From Mrakia gelida (taxonomy: Eukaryota; Basidiomycota; Tremellomycetes; Cystofilobasidiales; Mrakiaceae), in the NCBI GenBank assembly GCA_024345305.1, contig BRON01000001.1, positions 3,038,001 through 3,102,000 on the forward strand: a DNA stretch of 64,000 bases. The letters are read 5' to 3'. Positions 62,907 through 64,000 of the stretch are shown piece by piece. The notes below the pieces were generated by a model. The model made no database searches, was not told the origin of the DNA, and was given only the letters and a program-made list of their open reading frames with translations. Within the stretch, counting starts at the first letter, position 1, and the number at the start of each line of letters is the position of its first letter. Made by a program: the position numbers and the translations under genes.

Positions 62907-63916
62907 AGGAGGAGGAGGGAGGAGGGGAGGACGTCGGCGTTGGCGAGCGAGAGAGCGAGGGAGCGAGGGAGGCTGGTTTTGAACGATGATTTACGATCTA
63001 TGCTGTTTCATCGACCCAAACTCTTCGTTGTGAGAGGAGGAGAGAGAGGATGCAGAGATAAGTGTCGAAATCTGCGACCGACGAGTCGCCTCTTCAAGCT
63101 CAGCCCGAGCTCAACTCTCCTGCCCCTACAACCATGACCCCCGTTCCCTCGTCGCTCGACAACCAACCCTGATTCGACGAACACATCTTCGCAGGCGCCT
63201 GTTTTGTGCAGCCAAGCCATCCAGGGATCACGACCGGCAACCCACCCCAGCTTCCAAGGTGGAGGAGGGAAGGGAGGAGTTGGTCGGGAAAAGTCGAGCT
63301 CACCTTTGCTTCCCTCCTTCCCGCCCTTCCTCTCGCTCTCCTCAGACCATCATCCGACTCCTCAGCAGCTCACCCTCTCGTCAACTCGTATAGCCAACAT
63401 CCTTGAGCTCTCCAGCTCCTCCTGCGAGCTTCAGCGATAGGAATCGATGGAGAAATGGCCGGCAAAGAGAAGGAGGGGAAGGGAACGCAGCGAGATCCCC
63501 GCTCTTCCCTTTGCACCCGTCAACCTCCCCTCCAAGCTCTTTCTCGGCCTTCTCGGACCTCCACCTCTCTGTGGAACTCGACTGCTCGTCTCTATCATCC
63601 AGGCTACACGCCATCTTCACTCTCCTACTGCAGCTTTCTCTGCCCACCGAGCGACGACCTTCTCTCGCTCTCGCTCTCGCCCTCCTCCCCTTCCCCTCAC
63701 CTTCTCCAGCCTGTCTCCAAGAACCGACGACGATCGAATCTAAATTCGGCACCGTCTCATGCACTTTTTGGAGCTAGCAGATCCGGGGAGACCAGCGAGG
63801 AGAGCAAAACATCTGATAAAAACGCATGTGGTTGGCTGTTTTCCCTCACCCTCGACCTTCCCCCCTCGCCCTTCCTACCCTTTCTTCGACCTTACCAACC
63901 CATCAAACTCTCCGAG
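62907..63916. other. intergenic region before the right-edge gene
   Basis: About 1 kb. CT-rich and open in several frames on the + strand with intron-like pieces (GAGCTCACC at about 63295, CCTCAG at about 63342), probably 5' UTR introns of the next gene. No product recognised. Confidence 0.35.
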
Positions 63917-63951
63917 ATGGTCAAGACACTTCCCTCCAAGCCACAGCGAAA
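63917..63951 (+). CDS. first coding exon of a gene running off the right edge
   Basis: ATG at 63917 in the context GAGATGG is followed by MVKTLPSKPQRK and a GTGAGT donor at 63952, whose intron begins with the recurrent GTGAGTCGACGCGTT. Partial: only 35 nt of coding sequence are present, so no function can be assigned. Confidence 0.5.
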
Positions 63952-64000
63952 GTGAGTCGACGCGTTCTCTCTCTTTCTCGCGCTCTTTCTCGATCCCCCG

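Overview
The window is a gene-dense nuclear segment from a basidiomycete fungus, most likely a red-yeast-type Pucciniomycotina (Rhodotorula/Sporobolomyces-like; this is inferred from gene content and intron style, not proven). Almost every gene is cut by many short introns of about 60-110 nt. These have GTGAGT-like donors, a strongly conserved branch site (CTGAC, sometimes CTGAT or CTCAC) and a long pyrimidine tract before the acceptor. Proteins therefore have to be assembled across frames. All coding calls here are hand-spliced, and splice sites read by eye may be off by a base or more.

Layout, 1-15 kb: 3' part of a sugar transporter (+); eEF1B-beta (-), whose 384-nt intron carries a U18/snR18 box C/D snoRNA; SDH assembly factor SDHAF2/Sdh5 (+), divergent from eEF1B over about 184 bp; a Gln-rich bHLH transcription factor (+); a small unknown gene (+); the peroxisomal AAA ATPase Pex6 (-); an F-box protein (-); a small doubtful ORF (+).

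15-36 kb: secreted GH13 alpha-amylase (+); secreted CPL1-like cysteine-rich protein (-); a coronin-7-type tandem beta-propeller protein (-); an aldo/keto reductase (-); a single-pass membrane protein with a duplicated Cys/Ser/Thr-rich ectodomain (+); an amino-acid permease (+).

36-46 kb: a probable Eme1-type endonuclease subunit (+); a spliced tail or mini-gene; an unknown cytosolic protein (+); a secreted unknown (-); a large secreted N-glycosylated unknown (+).

46-50.3 kb is an inverted segmental duplication. The last exons of the secreted protein plus an F-box gene (+) are mirrored by a decayed F-box copy plus an orphan fragment of the secreted-protein 3' end (-).

50-64 kb: a sterol-glucosyltransferase-like protein with a VPS13/ATG2-like C-terminal extension (+); a SAM methyltransferase (+); a single-finger GATA factor of the Cir1/SreA iron-regulator type (-); an NAD(P)-binding epimerase/NmrA-like protein (+); and the first coding exon of another gene at the right edge.

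Most genes are unrelated housekeeping or secretion functions and there is no biosynthetic cluster or transposon. The notable items are the conserved snoRNA-host relationship, the inverted duplication with a frameshifted copy, internal micro-exons of 9-11 nt, and a recurrent GACGCGTC motif inside introns.
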